This document shows positions 26,849-36,089 of a stretch of 64,000 nt of DNA, piece by piece (position 1 is the first letter of the stretch; each line of letters begins with the position of its first letter). Below the pieces are notes generated by a model, which was not told the DNA's origin, did not search any database, and worked only from the letters and a program-made list of their open reading frames with translations. The position numbers and the translations under genes were made by a program. Source of the DNA: Flavobacteriaceae bacterium MAR_2010_72 (GTDB taxonomy: Bacteria; Bacteroidota; Bacteroidia; Flavobacteriales; Flavobacteriaceae); contig QXCW01000002.1 in assembly GCA_003550275.1 (NCBI GenBank), forward strand, positions 2,616,001 to 2,680,000, in the 5' to 3' direction.

Positions 26849-27988
26849 ATGAAATCAAAAAATATATTTATTCACATACCAAAAACTGGAGGTACAACTA
26901 TTAATTGTGCGATGAATAATTCGCAATGGCAAACAAAGCCAGATTTTAATTATAGACACATAATTTATGAAACTAAAAAATCAAATTCTAAAGATATTTT
27001 TTTGCCTGAAAATCATTCTAAATATTTAGAATTCAAGATTTTTATGTTGCTTAGAAATCCTATTGATAGATTGATTTCAGAGTATTATTTTATTAAAGAC
27101 AGGCCGGAATTTATGTCGCTAATTCGTCCCGTTCCGCGTAGCCTTAAAGAATATATAAAAAACAAACAAACCAATAATTATATGATTGGCTTTTTAGTTG
27201 GTAAAAGAATGTATGATAAAAGCTATGTGAATAATGACGATTATGAATTAGTAATTAATGCCATCGAAAAATTAAACATCCACGTTGGTCTATTTGAAGA
27301 ATTTGAAAAATCACTGCTCTACTTTGGTACTCAAACAAAAATTAAATGGCCAAAGAACATTCCGATAAAGCGAATAACATTAAGCAGACCAAGATTTGAT
27401 GATGTTTCAGATGAGATTAAAGAGCTTATCATCAAACATAATTCATTAGACTTCAAATTGTACAATTATTGTAAAACACGTTTTGACAATCAAACATTAG
27501 CCTTAAATAAGACTAGTAATTTTAATTTTGTAGGAAACAAATATGATTATGTGCTTAAATATACGGAACGCTTTGTTTTGTTAGAAATAGCCTTAAAAAA
27601 CAAACTTTTTATTCAAAAACATCATGCTTTTTTTAATTCTTTAAATTTACATTTACACAACGAACTAAGATTTAGAAAGGGTGAAGATTATGTTTTTATT
27701 TGGAATAAATATTTAGTGGCTTCAATTGATAATGCCTTTAATGACACACCTTTGTCTAATTTATTAAATCAAATTGAATTAACCAATACGGATCCGCTTA
27801 AGGATACTGAAGAAATATGCAAGGTGTTCAATGAAATTAACATAAACACGAATGCCATTAAGTATACTTATAATTCTAAATTAATTTTTGATCCTAATAT
27901 AATTGATATAAAATCGGAATTTAAAAAGCAAAAAACTAAAAAATCAGATAACTCATTTTCGATTTTTAAGCTTTTTCAAAAAAAGTAA
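26849..27988 (+). CDS. Sulfotransferase-family protein
   Basis: The N-terminus has IFIHIPKTGGTT (residues 6-17), the 5'-phosphosulfate-binding loop of PAPS-dependent sulfotransferases. FMLLRNPIDRLISEYYF near residues 65-81 matches the 3'-phosphate-binding motif of the same fold. This points to transfer of sulfate from PAPS to an unknown carbohydrate or other acceptor. The protein has 379 residues; the C-terminal 150 or so are rich in Asn, Lys and Ile and match nothing I recognise. It has no signal peptide. It stands alone between rlmB and a convergent rhomboid gene, with no glycosyltransferases around it, and its composition looks more AT-rich than its neighbours, so acquisition by transfer is possible. 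Confidence 0.75.
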   Translation: MKSKNIFIHIPKTGGTTINCAMNNSQWQTKPDFNYRHIIYETKKSNSKDIFLPENHSKYLEFKIFMLLRNPIDRLISEYYFIKDRPEFMSLIRPVPRSLKEYIKNKQTNNYMIGFLVGKRMYDKSYVNNDDYELVINAIEKLNIHVGLFEEFEKSLLYFGTQTKIKWPKNIPIKRITLSRPRFDDVSDEIKELIIKHNSLDFKLYNYCKTRFDNQTLALNKTSNFNFVGNKYDYVLKYTERFVLLEIALKNKLFIQKHHAFFNSLNLHLHNELRFRKGEDYVFIWNKYLVASIDNAFNDTPLSNLLNQIELTNTDPLKDTEEICKVFNEININTNAIKYTYNSKLIFDPNIIDIKSEFKKQKTKKSDNSFSIFKLFQKK

Positions 27989-27999
27989 TTAGATAGAAG

Positions 28000-28743
28000 T
28001 TAATTACCAGTGTCTCCCTCTTTAAAATTATAGGTGATTTTCACATTAGGTTTCGTCTCCTTGGTAGTTGTATCGTCTGGTAAGTTTTCAATAAAATTCC
28101 CATTTTCATCAAAGTGCTTCAGAAATGGGTCATTAGCTTCATTATAGTCAGGTTCCTGCCAAACATAGCGTTCTGGCTTTGCTACCGTTTTTCTAAAAAT
28201 CAATGCGAATATAAATCCTGTTATTAATCCGCCTAAATGTCCTTCCCAAGACATGCCCTCTTTAACAGGAAATACATACCAAATCATACTTCCATATAAA
28301 AATATAATCAACAGTGATAAGGCTACCAGTCTAAAGTATTTTGCGAAAATTCCTTTGAAAAATATAAAACTCACCAAAACATAAATCAAGCCACTTGCAC
28401 CAATATGGTTGGCGGGCCTTCCTATAACCCAAGTAATAAGTCCTGATAGCAAAATACCATAAAACAAGATCTTCCACGAAATTGTTCTATAAAAATAAAA
28501 GAGCGCTAACGACAAAATAAATAACGGAATCGTATTGTGATATAAATGTTCAATATCAGAATGGATGAATGGACTTAATACCACACCTCTCAAACCCTTA
28601 AAAGTTTGCGGTACAATACCAAAGGTTTTGATAATAGGAAAAAACCGAACCTGCATCCAAAACACAACCCATAGAAGCAGCACAAAACAAACAGGGTATG
28701 CAATAACACCCGTAGAATATTTAAACTGTTGTTCCTTCACCAT
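28000..28743 (-). CDS. Rhomboid-family intramembrane serine protease
   Basis: Rhomboids cut substrate proteins inside the membrane with a Ser-His dyad. The 247-residue protein has about six membrane segments, HN at residues 69-70 (oxyanion region), GASG with Ser117 as nucleophile, and GHLGG with His169 as the base. A hydrophilic C-terminal tail of about 65 residues follows the last membrane segment. All catalytic residues are present, so it should be active. Its substrate is unknown. It is convergent with the sulfotransferase gene (11-base gap) and divergent from rarA. Confidence 0.92.
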   Translation of the reverse strand: MVKEQQFKYSTGVIAYPVCFVLLLWVVFWMQVRFFPIIKTFGIVPQTFKGLRGVVLSPFIHSDIEHLYHNTIPLFILSLALFYFYRTISWKILFYGILLSGLITWVIGRPANHIGASGLIYVLVSFIFFKGIFAKYFRLVALSLLIIFLYGSMIWYVFPVKEGMSWEGHLGGLITGFIFALIFRKTVAKPERYVWQEPDYNEANDPFLKHFDENGNFIENLPDDTTTKETKPNVKITYNFKEGDTGN

Positions 28744-28830
28744 AGTTAAATTTAGAGTTTTAAATACAAATAGTTAACCAAAAGTATATTAAATGAAATA
28801 TTGTCACCTACTATTTTGTAATTTTACTTT

Positions 28831-30111
28831 ATGAACACGCCTTTAGCAGAACGCTTACGACCAAAACAATTAAAAGACTATTTAAGCCAAGCCCATTTGG
28901 TAGGCGATCAAGGTGTTTTAACATTACAATTGAAACAAGGTGTTATTCCTTCCATGATTTTTTGGGGTCCACCAGGTACTGGGAAAACAACATTGGCCAA
29001 TATTATTGCTAACGAATCCAACAGACCATTTTATACCTTAAGTGCCATAAATTCAGGAGTCAAGGATATTAGGGATGTTATTGATAAGGCAAAACAAAGT
29101 GGTGGACTTTTCACAACAAAAAACCCGATTTTGTTTATAGATGAAATTCATAGGTTTAGTAAATCACAGCAAGATTCACTATTACAAGCAGTTGAAAAAG
29201 GTTGGGTTACTCTCATTGGTGCTACAACCGAAAATCCTAGCTTTGAGGTTATACCCGCATTACTTTCACGCTGTCAGGTGTATGTTTTAAATTCATTCAA
29301 AAAAACTGATCTGGAAGCTTTATTGAAGCGTGCCATTGAAGAAGATGAATTTCTTTCTAAATATGATATCCATTTAGAAGAAACTGAAGCCTTAATCAGA
29401 CTCTCTGGTGGTGACGCCAGAAAATTGCTTAATATTTTCGAATTGATCGTTACCTCATTTAATCCTGATAACGAAATTACAATTACTAATGCTATTGTCG
29501 CTACAAAAGTGCAAAACAACACGGTACGTTATGACAAAACGGGTGAGCAACATTATGATATCATTTCGGCATTTATAAAATCCATTCGTGGAAGTGATCC
29601 CAACGCTGCTGTGTACTGGTTGGCTCGTATGATTGAGGGTGGTGAAGATGTTAAATTTATAGCACGTCGGCTTTTAATTCTAGCTAGCGAAGATATTGGT
29701 AATGCTAACCCAACGGCTTTGGTGATGGCCAACAATACCTTTCAGGCCGTTTCAATAATTGGTTATCCCGAATCGAGAATTATTTTAAGTCAATGTACTA
29801 TATACTTGGCAAGTTCGCCTAAAAGCAATTCGGCTTACGAAGCCATTGGTAAAGCGCAACAACTGGTAAAAGAAACTGGAGACCTATCGGTACCTTTATC
29901 TATAAGAAATGCACCAACTAAATTAATGAAGGAATTAGGGTATGGAGACAACTACCAATATGCCCACAATTATGAGCAAAATTTTGTAATGCACGAATTT
30001 CTTCCAGATTCAATAGCACATACCAAACTCTACGAGCCTAGCAATAATGCTAGGGAAAATGCCCATCGTGAGTTTTTAAAACAACGATGGAAGGATAAAT
30101 ACAATTACTAA
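28831..30111 (+). CDS. rarA: Replication-associated recombination protein A (RarA/MgsA AAA ATPase)
   Basis: RarA is a clamp-loader-related AAA+ ATPase that acts at stalled replication forks. The 426-residue sequence begins [18 protein letters not shown], has Walker A GPPGTGKT at residues 46-53, Walker [17 protein letters not shown], and sensor-1 [12 protein letters not shown]. The C-terminal part includes [20 protein letters not shown] and [11 protein letters not shown], typical of the RarA tetramerisation region. Length is normal. Its last 4 bases overlap the end of the convergent gene at 30108. Confidence 0.96.
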   Translation: MNTPLAERLRPKQLKDYLSQAHLVGDQGVLTLQLKQGVIPSMIFWGPPGTGKTTLANIIANESNRPFYTLSAINSGVKDIRDVIDKAKQSGGLFTTKNPILFIDEIHRFSKSQQDSLLQAVEKGWVTLIGATTENPSFEVIPALLSRCQVYVLNSFKKTDLEALLKRAIEEDEFLSKYDIHLEETEALIRLSGGDARKLLNIFELIVTSFNPDNEITITNAIVATKVQNNTVRYDKTGEQHYDIISAFIKSIRGSDPNAAVYWLARMIEGGEDVKFIARRLLILASEDIGNANPTALVMANNTFQAVSIIGYPESRIILSQCTIYLASSPKSNSAYEAIGKAQQLVKETGDLSVPLSIRNAPTKLMKELGYGDNYQYAHNYEQNFVMHEFLPDSIAHTKLYEPSNNARENAHREFLKQRWKDKYNY

Positions 30112-30995
30112 AACTTAATATTTAAAGGCTCTATAGACACCTTGCTCCCATCATTTCTGGATAGATACCACAAGCCATTTTCTTTATAAACAATAGCGTT
30201 ATCATCTTTTACAAGAAACGTGTCTGTTTTTGCCGTTTCTAACAACACCATAACGATTTTAGGTGTAAGATCCACTACTTGAAACCCATTGGCAATAGGT
30301 TGAGCATACAACAGATCTGAAGCCTCTTTCACTTCAATATTGGCTTCAATAACTTTAGGCTTCGCCTCTTCTGCTTTAGTTTCAATTTTAGGTTCTTCCT
30401 TTACAACAGCAACAGGGACTTCATTCGTTTTAACGGGCTCTTTCTTTTCTTCTTTTAAAGACTTTAATTCGTCCTGTAAACGCTCAATTTCCTTTTCCTT
30501 TTCTACTAGATTCTCACTAGCAGCAGGCTCAACCGCTGTTGAAGCTACTGTTGTTTTACTAGGTTGATAGCTGTAATCAATATGTTGAAATGTTTCAAAA
30601 GCATCCCTTAAGGCTAAATTATACGCTTTATCAAATTCTTTTTCGTTTGTTGATCCAACTCTAGAAGATGTAACAAGATTACCGTTACAATCCAAAAGGT
30701 CAATTCTTAATTTTGTCCTTAAAAACCCTTTTTCTTTTTCAACATTTACAAACATGGCTAAACATCGATTATTTCGTAGATCTTGAGGAAAGTCTTCATT
30801 TTGAAAAAAGGCAGTAAAACCATACTTATTAAATAAAAATTTGGTCAATGAGTTGAGTTGGTAACGATCCTGTCCTTCCAGAAAATCATATGAGGTTGGA
30901 ACAATAACATATTTATAATTATTAATGTTTTCTTGAGCAGATAGTTTAAATTGAAGCAGTAAAATTGCTAATACTATAAGAAGGGATTTTTTCAT
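30108..30995 (-). CDS. Exported protein of unknown function with a charged coiled-coil linker
   Basis: No named family is recognised. The ATG at 30995 is chosen because it gives a clean signal peptide (MKKSLLIVLAILLLQFKLSA, then QEN); the in-frame ATG 12 codons upstream precedes it with a non-signal extension. The mature protein has an alpha/beta domain (YKYVIVPTSYDFLEGQDRYQ, about residues 25-145), then a Glu/Lys-rich coiled coil and linker (about 160-220), then a short C-terminal domain ending DDNAIVYKENGLWYLSR-DG. It is about 295 residues. The gene heads the small minus-strand group with the nucleotidase 44 bases upstream, and overlaps the end of rarA by 4 bases. Confidence 0.7.
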   Translation of the reverse strand: MKKSLLIVLAILLLQFKLSAQENINNYKYVIVPTSYDFLEGQDRYQLNSLTKFLFNKYGFTAFFQNEDFPQDLRNNRCLAMFVNVEKEKGFLRTKLRIDLLDCNGNLVTSSRVGSTNEKEFDKAYNLALRDAFETFQHIDYSYQPSKTTVASTAVEPAASENLVEKEKEIERLQDELKSLKEEKKEPVKTNEVPVAVVKEEPKIETKAEEAKPKVIEANIEVKEASDLLYAQPIANGFQVVDLTPKIVMVLLETAKTDTFLVKDDNAIVYKENGLWYLSRNDGSKVSIEPLNIKF

Positions 30996-31039
30996 TTCTA
31001 AAGAATTTAATTTAAGAATATAAATATACATTAAGGATT

Positions 31040-31729
31040 TTAAAGGTACATTTTTATATCCAATAAATCTTTTACCTGTTTAATTTTTGGCTCAATGATT
31101 TCGTTTCTGAAATTGAAAAAAATGGCGTCATAACCGGCATTGAGCGCTCCCAAAATATCCGCTTCAAAATTATCTCCTATCATCATACTTTCCTTCGGAA
31201 AAGCTTTCGCAGAAGTTAATGCATGGTTAAAAATAATGGGGTTCGGCTTTTTAACTCCCGCCGTTTCAGAGTTAGTAATAGTTGTAAAATAGTGAGCTAT
31301 ATTAGATTTTGACATTTTTTTTAATTGAACCTCTTCAAATCCATTGGTAATAATATGCAATTGGTATTTGGGCGTTAAATAGTCTAACAACTCCACCGTT
31401 CCTTCAAAAAGATAGTTATATGATGATAAATGTTCAATATAATCAATAGAGAGCGTATCAATAATGTCGTCTTCAACAGCAAAGTTTAAATGATCAAAGG
31501 TGTCTTTTAATCTTCTGTAACGCAGATTAGATTTGTCAATTTTTTCTTCGCGATACAGTTTCCAATAGTTCAAATTTATGGGTTCATAAACCTCCAAAAA
31601 TTCTTGAGTCGATACAGTAATTTTATGTATATCGAATATTTTTTGAAACGTCAATGCCGAATTTCGATCAAAATCCCATAGGGTATGATCGAGATCAAAA
31701 AAAACGTGTTTGATGCCATTAGTCTTCAT
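31040..31729 (-). CDS. HAD-superfamily nucleotidase, YjjG-like
   Basis: Members of this HAD group dephosphorylate pyrimidine nucleotides, including non-canonical ones, as a housecleaning step. The 229-residue protein shows all HAD motifs: FFDLDHTLWDFD with the nucleophile Asp (motif I, near residue 11), TNGF (motif II), a Lys in the GVKKPNP segment (motif III) and GDNFEADILGALNAG (motif IV). A helical cap lies between motifs I and II. Length fits the YjjG family, but the exact substrate cannot be read from sequence. Its start overlaps the end of the deacetylase-fold gene by 11 bases, so the two are probably co-translated. Confidence 0.85.
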   Translation of the reverse strand: MKTNGIKHVFFDLDHTLWDFDRNSALTFQKIFDIHKITVSTQEFLEVYEPINLNYWKLYREEKIDKSNLRYRRLKDTFDHLNFAVEDDIIDTLSIDYIEHLSSYNYLFEGTVELLDYLTPKYQLHIITNGFEEVQLKKMSKSNIAHYFTTITNSETAGVKKPNPIIFNHALTSAKAFPKESMMIGDNFEADILGALNAGYDAIFFNFRNEIIEPKIKQVKDLLDIKMYL

Positions 31730-33020
31730 ATGCAGAATCTAATACGATTGTAAATAACTCTCTAAATCCTTTCCAGCGCTCATAATCACTAAAAGTGTAG
31801 TTATGAAAAAGCGGTGTAAACGTACCATTAACTTGTTTTACTTGGTCAATTAAACGTTGTAATTCTTCCTTTTTGTCTAAAAATGAGTGTTTTTTTAACA
31901 GCGCATAATCTATACAATGAAACGAATGTATCAATAAAGGTGTTTGTATTTCGTAATCTAAATCATAAAATAAAAAAGGTGTGCAGGTACCAGCTCTAAA
32001 TCCTATGTAATTGAGATACCCCATAGTGTAATCTTCTTTTATTTCAAGTTCAGTTAGATTTCTATAACATTCGGGCAGATTCACTTTTGAAAACGAATTA
32101 CGTGAAGCTTCAAGCTCATAATTAATGATTGCTTCCATTTTCTTTTTCTCCTTCTTCAAAATTTCAATATCTTCCAACGCAAAAAAGGAAACCTTTAAAC
32201 CAACTCTGCAATAATCTGCTACGGATTTAATAAGGGATACAAACTTCTTTTTATTGACATTAATGTTTTTGTCATAGGTTGAATAATCACCTATCAAAAA
32301 GAAGAAGATGAATTTAAATTCGGAATGCTTTTGTTTATTGATAATCCACTTAAAGGTATCGTAAGGATCGCGTTTAAACCCAAAAAGCACCAAATAGCGC
32401 TCGTAAAATCGCTTAAACTTTAATCTAATAAGGTCATTTAATGTACCTCCCAAAGTTCTCAACAAGCCTTTTTGTTTGAAGTAATAAGCCATTGGCACAT
32501 CAATAATAGGCTGAATACCATATTTTTTTTGGGGAAATTCAAAGTCTGTAAACTGCTTTTCTAGAACGCTTTTGAACTTATAAGCCCAGACATCAACCAC
32601 TGGCTGTTGCAAAAATCCATTTTTATAGGCTAAACTCTCGGTCGCTGTAAAGCGACCATAGTCGTCTTTAACATGGGGCAAATATTCTTCAAAACGGCTC
32701 AATAAATAAAAGGATGCCGCAAAAATGTCATAAGGCAGGCTACTTTTTTCATTGGTTGGGAAAAAGCATTTGGTGTTTTCCCAATCCTGAACATGAATTT
32801 CAACATCACTCAAACCCTGCTCAAATAACAAGTCGTGGCTTTTTATAAAAATCTCTTTTCCCAAAGGCTGACGGGTATACGACATTTTTAAACTTTCATG
32901 CGCTATGAAGGTTTCTATACTGGACGTAAAATCAACCGGAACATCCAAAATTCGTACACACAACTGCTTAAAGGTATATTTAATTCTTGGGGTTATATTA
33001 TGAGTGTAAACAAGAAGCAT
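31719..33020 (-). CDS. Polysaccharide-deacetylase-fold protein (NodB-like), probably atypical
   Basis: The 433-residue protein resembles the Bacteroidota polysaccharide deacetylase family with an N-terminal DUF7033-type domain: ITPRIKYTFKQLCVRILDV, SLPYDIFAASFYLLSRFEEY and YKNGFLQQPVVDVWAY. The C-terminal part has the fold's IIDVPMAYYFKQKG and GFRAGTCTPFLFYDLDYE. However, the usual paired Asp after the first strand and the HxxxH metal site are not evident: the corresponding places read DVPMAYY and VGLKVSF. Either the protein uses a different site or it is not an enzyme. It starts right after radC (0 bases) and overlaps the nucleotidase gene by 11 bases. Confidence 0.7.
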   Translation of the reverse strand: MLLVYTHNITPRIKYTFKQLCVRILDVPVDFTSSIETFIAHESLKMSYTRQPLGKEIFIKSHDLLFEQGLSDVEIHVQDWENTKCFFPTNEKSSLPYDIFAASFYLLSRFEEYLPHVKDDYGRFTATESLAYKNGFLQQPVVDVWAYKFKSVLEKQFTDFEFPQKKYGIQPIIDVPMAYYFKQKGLLRTLGGTLNDLIRLKFKRFYERYLVLFGFKRDPYDTFKWIINKQKHSEFKFIFFFLIGDYSTYDKNINVNKKKFVSLIKSVADYCRVGLKVSFFALEDIEILKKEKKKMEAIINYELEASRNSFSKVNLPECYRNLTELEIKEDYTMGYLNYIGFRAGTCTPFLFYDLDYEIQTPLLIHSFHCIDYALLKKHSFLDKKEELQRLIDQVKQVNGTFTPLFHNYTFSDYERWKGFRELFTIVLDSAYED

Positions 33021-33719
33021 TTAAAGCAAGTTTTCATCGGCAAAGCTAAAGTAGGCCTTTTCAGTTACTATTAAATGATCCAAGACTTTAATATCCAAAC
33101 TTTGAGCAGCAGTTTTTAATTTTTGAGTTAATTGCTTATCGGCTTCACTGGGTTTCAAAGTCCCAGAAGGATGATTATGTGAAAGGATTAACCCAGTCGC
33201 TCCAACTTCTAAAGCGGTTTTTAATACCAAGCGTACATCAACCAAGGTACCCGTAATTCCACCTTTACTTAATTGTTGCTTTTGAATCACCTTATTAGAA
33301 TTGTTGACATAAATAATCCAGAATTCTTCGTGTGGCAGCTCACCTATGATAGGTTGCATTAATTCGAAAACAGAAATACTAGACGTAATTTTCTTCTTTT
33401 CCAATGCCTCCTCACCTCGTCTGCGCCTTCCCAATTCCATTGCAGCAGCAATCGTAATGGCTTTAGCTTGCCCAATGCCTTTAAATTGCATTAATTGCTG
33501 TACTGAGAACTTTCCAAGTTGGTTTAAATTGAAATCGGCTCTTGCTAAAATACGTTGACTCAAAGCTACGGCACTTTCATCCTTATTACCTGAGCCTATT
33601 AGTATGGCAATTAATTCGGCATCACTTAAAGCCGTTTTACCCTTTTGAAGGAGTTTCTCACGTGGGCGGTCATCTTCTGACCAATTTTTAATAGAAAAAG
33701 AGGTTGGTTTTTCTTGCAT
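33021..33719 (-). CDS. radC: RadC-family JAB/MPN-domain protein
   Basis: RadC-type proteins carry an MPN/JAB metalloprotease-like domain; the once-proposed role in DNA repair is not established. The 232-residue protein has an N-terminal helix-hairpin-helix region with FKGIGQAKAITIAAAMELGRRR (about residues 79-100). The metal-binding motif LSHNHPSGTLKPSEAD has His181, His183 and Asp194 intact, so the JAB site is complete. Length is typical. It is the first gene of a three-gene minus-strand run with the deacetylase-fold protein and the nucleotidase. Confidence 0.95.
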   Translation of the reverse strand: MQEKPTSFSIKNWSEDDRPREKLLQKGKTALSDAELIAILIGSGNKDESAVALSQRILARADFNLNQLGKFSVQQLMQFKGIGQAKAITIAAAMELGRRRRGEEALEKKKITSSISVFELMQPIIGELPHEEFWIIYVNNSNKVIQKQQLSKGGITGTLVDVRLVLKTALEVGATGLILSHNHPSGTLKPSEADKQLTQKLKTAAQSLDIKVLDHLIVTEKAYFSFADENLL

Positions 33720-33770
33720 ATGCTAAATATAAATATTGTAAATTTCACAAGCAATTTTTAATGATGAGTT

Positions 33771-34220
33771 ATGAAATCTTTATTTGTAACTGATGACTAC
33801 AACGAAATTTTAAACAGAATTAATGCGTTGGATGAACAATCCCAACCTCAATGGGGTAAAATGGATGTTGCTCAAATGCTGGCGCATTGCTGTGAGCCTT
33901 TAAAAGTTCCTTTAGAAAAGCTAACTCTTAAAAAGCCTAATGCAATTATGAGGCTTTTATTTTCGTTTTTTAAGGATTCTCTCTATAACGATAAACCTTG
34001 GAAACACGGCTTACCGACTTCAAAAGAATATAAAATTGTGGATAATAGAATTTTTCTGGATGAAAAAAATAAATTAGTTGAGCTTATCCATGAGTTTTAT
34101 TCAAAAAAGGGTCAAGACTCTTGGCCTCCACATCCGTTTTGCGGACATTTTACGGCAGAACAATGGGGAAAGATGCAGTATAAACATTTAGATCACCATT
34201 TAAAACAATTTGGTAAATAA
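33771..34220 (+). CDS. DUF1569 (DinB-like) protein
   Basis: Small protein of 149 residues. N-terminal FVTDDYNEILNRINALDEQSQPQWGKMDVAQMLAHC-EPL and C-terminal WPPHPFCGHFTAEQWGKMQYKHLDHHLKQFG match the DUF1569 family, which has a four-helix DinB-like fold with His residues that may hold a metal. No signal peptide is present. Function is unknown. It is divergent from radC and followed by the PaiB-like gene 39 bases downstream, so the two may be co-transcribed. Confidence 0.85.
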   Translation: MKSLFVTDDYNEILNRINALDEQSQPQWGKMDVAQMLAHCCEPLKVPLEKLTLKKPNAIMRLLFSFFKDSLYNDKPWKHGLPTSKEYKIVDNRIFLDEKNKLVELIHEFYSKKGQDSWPPHPFCGHFTAEQWGKMQYKHLDHHLKQFGK

Positions 34221-34259
34221 AAACATTAATAAACTTTCAATATTTAAACTTTAACTTCA

Positions 34260-34853
34260 TTGAACTATCCTCCTAAACATCATCAAGACAACGATATCAA
34301 TCACATGATAGACGTGATAAAAAGCTATCCATTGGCTACCATTATTTCAGTAAAAGACAACGAACCTTTGATAACTCATCTTCCCTTAATTTATCGTGAA
34401 GACGGAAAACTCATAGGCCATATTGATATTTACAATCCACAAGCGAAATTATTAAAAAATGATAACCCGCTTACTGTATTGTTTTATGGTCCTCAATGCT
34501 ATATTTCACCTAGTATTTATTCTACAACACAATTACCAACTTGGAACTATATTCGAGTGCATTTAAAATGTAAAGTAAAAGCCATAGAAAGCAAGGAAGC
34601 CTTGAAAGAATCGCTTATTAAAATGACCGAATTTTTAGAGGCTCCGGACCATAAGTATGTTTTAGAACCCGAAAACCCTAGACTGGACAGTAACTTGAAG
34701 TATATAGAAATGTTTGAAATTACCATTGAAGATTGGGAAGGAAAATTTAAACTCTCACAAGATAAAAAACCAAGGGATATTGAAAACGCTCGCCAAGAGC
34801 TTATTCGTGCCAATCTAGAGAGTATAAAACTTTTTTTAGATAAGGTGTTTTAA
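34260..34853 (+). CDS. PaiB-like FMN-binding protein (possible negative regulator)
   Basis: The 197-residue protein has YPPKHHQDNDINHMIDVIKSYPLATIIS, PLITHLPLIYREDGKLIGHI and TWNYIRVHLKCKVKAI, all typical of the PaiB family, which binds FMN in a split-barrel fold. In Bacillus, PaiB was described as a negative transcriptional regulator; that role is not certain here. The start codon is TTG at 34260, chosen because family members begin M-Y-x-P-K-H/F; the first in-frame ATG is 16 codons later and would remove conserved residues. Confidence 0.85.
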   Translation: MNYPPKHHQDNDINHMIDVIKSYPLATIISVKDNEPLITHLPLIYREDGKLIGHIDIYNPQAKLLKNDNPLTVLFYGPQCYISPSIYSTTQLPTWNYIRVHLKCKVKAIESKEALKESLIKMTEFLEAPDHKYVLEPENPRLDSNLKYIEMFEITIEDWEGKFKLSQDKKPRDIENARQELIRANLESIKLFLDKVF

Positions 34854-34885
34854 TTTTTGTTGTAAATTTATAGGAATTAATTGAT

Positions 34886-35155
34886 ATGGGATATATGGGG
34901 TTTGGAATGAATAAAGATGTTTACACGCGTAAACCTCGCAAACCTTCCAAAAAACTTCGTGAGCTTTTTGAAGCTGAATTAAAAGGTAAAATTTCCAATT
35001 CAAAAAGTGGAAAACAAAATTTTACAAAAGACGAAATTGAAGAAGCAAAAAGGAGAATACGTAAGCATATTAAACTTACTAAAATTATAAATATTACAAT
35101 TTTCTTAATTACAACACTATTACTTTTCATCCTTTTTTGGATACTATTAAATTAA
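34886..35155 (+). CDS. Small hypothetical protein with one C-terminal membrane helix
   Basis: This 89-residue protein matches no family I recognise. It has a basic, soluble N-terminal part (about residues 10-66, with KPRKPSKKLRELFEAELKGK and EIEEAKRRIRKHIK) and one hydrophobic helix at about 67-88 close to the C-terminus, so it is probably a tail-anchored inner membrane protein. The C-terminal position and the lack of any downstream domain fit that. It follows the PaiB-like gene by 32 bases and precedes the hydrolase by 11, which suggests an operon. Confidence 0.6.
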   Translation: MGYMGFGMNKDVYTRKPRKPSKKLRELFEAELKGKISNSKSGKQNFTKDEIEEAKRRIRKHIKLTKIINITIFLITTLLLFILFWILLN

Positions 35156-35166
35156 AATAAAGAATC

Positions 35167-36054
35167 ATGAAACCACTGAAAAAAGAAGATATCAGCCAAG
35201 AAGTATTTGACCTTTATGATGATTATGCCCATAATAAAATCAACCGTCGTCAATTTGTAGAAAAACTATCCCTTTATGCTGTTGGTGGTATTACCGTTGG
35301 TTCCTTATTAAGTTTTGTGTCGCCAAATTATGTCGATTCTATATTGGTACAGCCAGATGATGAGCGTTTAGTTTCTGAATATATAAATTATGAATCTCCT
35401 AAAGGCGGTGGAACAATTAAAGGCCTACTATCCTACCCTAAAGAAGCTAAAGGCAAATTACCAGGAATTGTGGTAATTCATGAAAACCGCGGACTCAATC
35501 CTTACATTGAAGATACGGCTCGTCGCGCTGCTCTTGAAGGTTTTATTACACTAGCTCCAGATGCCCTTTCACCACTTGGAGGTTATCCAGGTAATGATGA
35601 TGACGGTAGAACATTACAACGCGAGCGTGATCGAAACGACATGTTGGAAGACTTTATTGCCGCCTATGATCATTTACAATCACATGAACTTTGCACTGGT
35701 AAAATAGGTGCTGTTGGATTCTGCTTTGGAGGTTGGATTGCCAATATGATGGCGGTTAAAATTCCTACTTTATCTGCCGCAGTACCATTTTATGGCGGAC
35801 AACCTTCTGTTGAAGAAGCAGCCAGTATTAAGGCGCCTTTAATGCTACAATTTGCAGGTCTTGATACACGGGTTAATGCAGGTTGGGAAGCTTATGAAAA
35901 AGCCCTAAAGGAAAATAATGTAGAGCATACGGCTCATTTTTATCCAGAAGTCAATCACGGGTTTCATAACAATACAACTCCTAGATTTGATAAAGAGGCC
36001 GCCGATCTAGCTTGGAGCAGAACTATTGCATTTTTTAAGGAGAAGATGGAATAA
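35167..36054 (+). CDS. Dienelactone hydrolase family protein, exported
   Basis: The alpha/beta hydrolase fold carries the DLH triad: Cys186 in GAVGFCFGGW, Asp233 in GLDTRVNAG and His264 in EVNHGFHNN. It would hydrolyse lactones or esters; the natural substrate is unknown. A 60-residue extension at the N-terminus contains NRRQFVEKLSLYAVGGITVG (Arg27-Arg28 and a hydrophobic stretch at about 35-50), resembling a twin-arginine signal preceded by a longer cytosolic segment. Total length is 295 residues, against about 230-250 for typical cytosolic DLH. It follows the small membrane protein by 11 bases. Confidence 0.88.
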   Translation: MKPLKKEDISQEVFDLYDDYAHNKINRRQFVEKLSLYAVGGITVGSLLSFVSPNYVDSILVQPDDERLVSEYINYESPKGGGTIKGLLSYPKEAKGKLPGIVVIHENRGLNPYIEDTARRAALEGFITLAPDALSPLGGYPGNDDDGRTLQRERDRNDMLEDFIAAYDHLQSHELCTGKIGAVGFCFGGWIANMMAVKIPTLSAAVPFYGGQPSVEEAASIKAPLMLQFAGLDTRVNAGWEAYEKALKENNVEHTAHFYPEVNHGFHNNTTPRFDKEAADLAWSRTIAFFKEKME

Positions 36055-36089
36055 CCAATTTAAATTCTAAGTATATACAAACATAGTAT

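Noticed and set aside
34886-35155. Small membrane protein as a toxin of a toxin-antitoxin pair
   Set aside because: The neighbour has no antitoxin-like features and the protein is longer and more basic than typical type I toxins.
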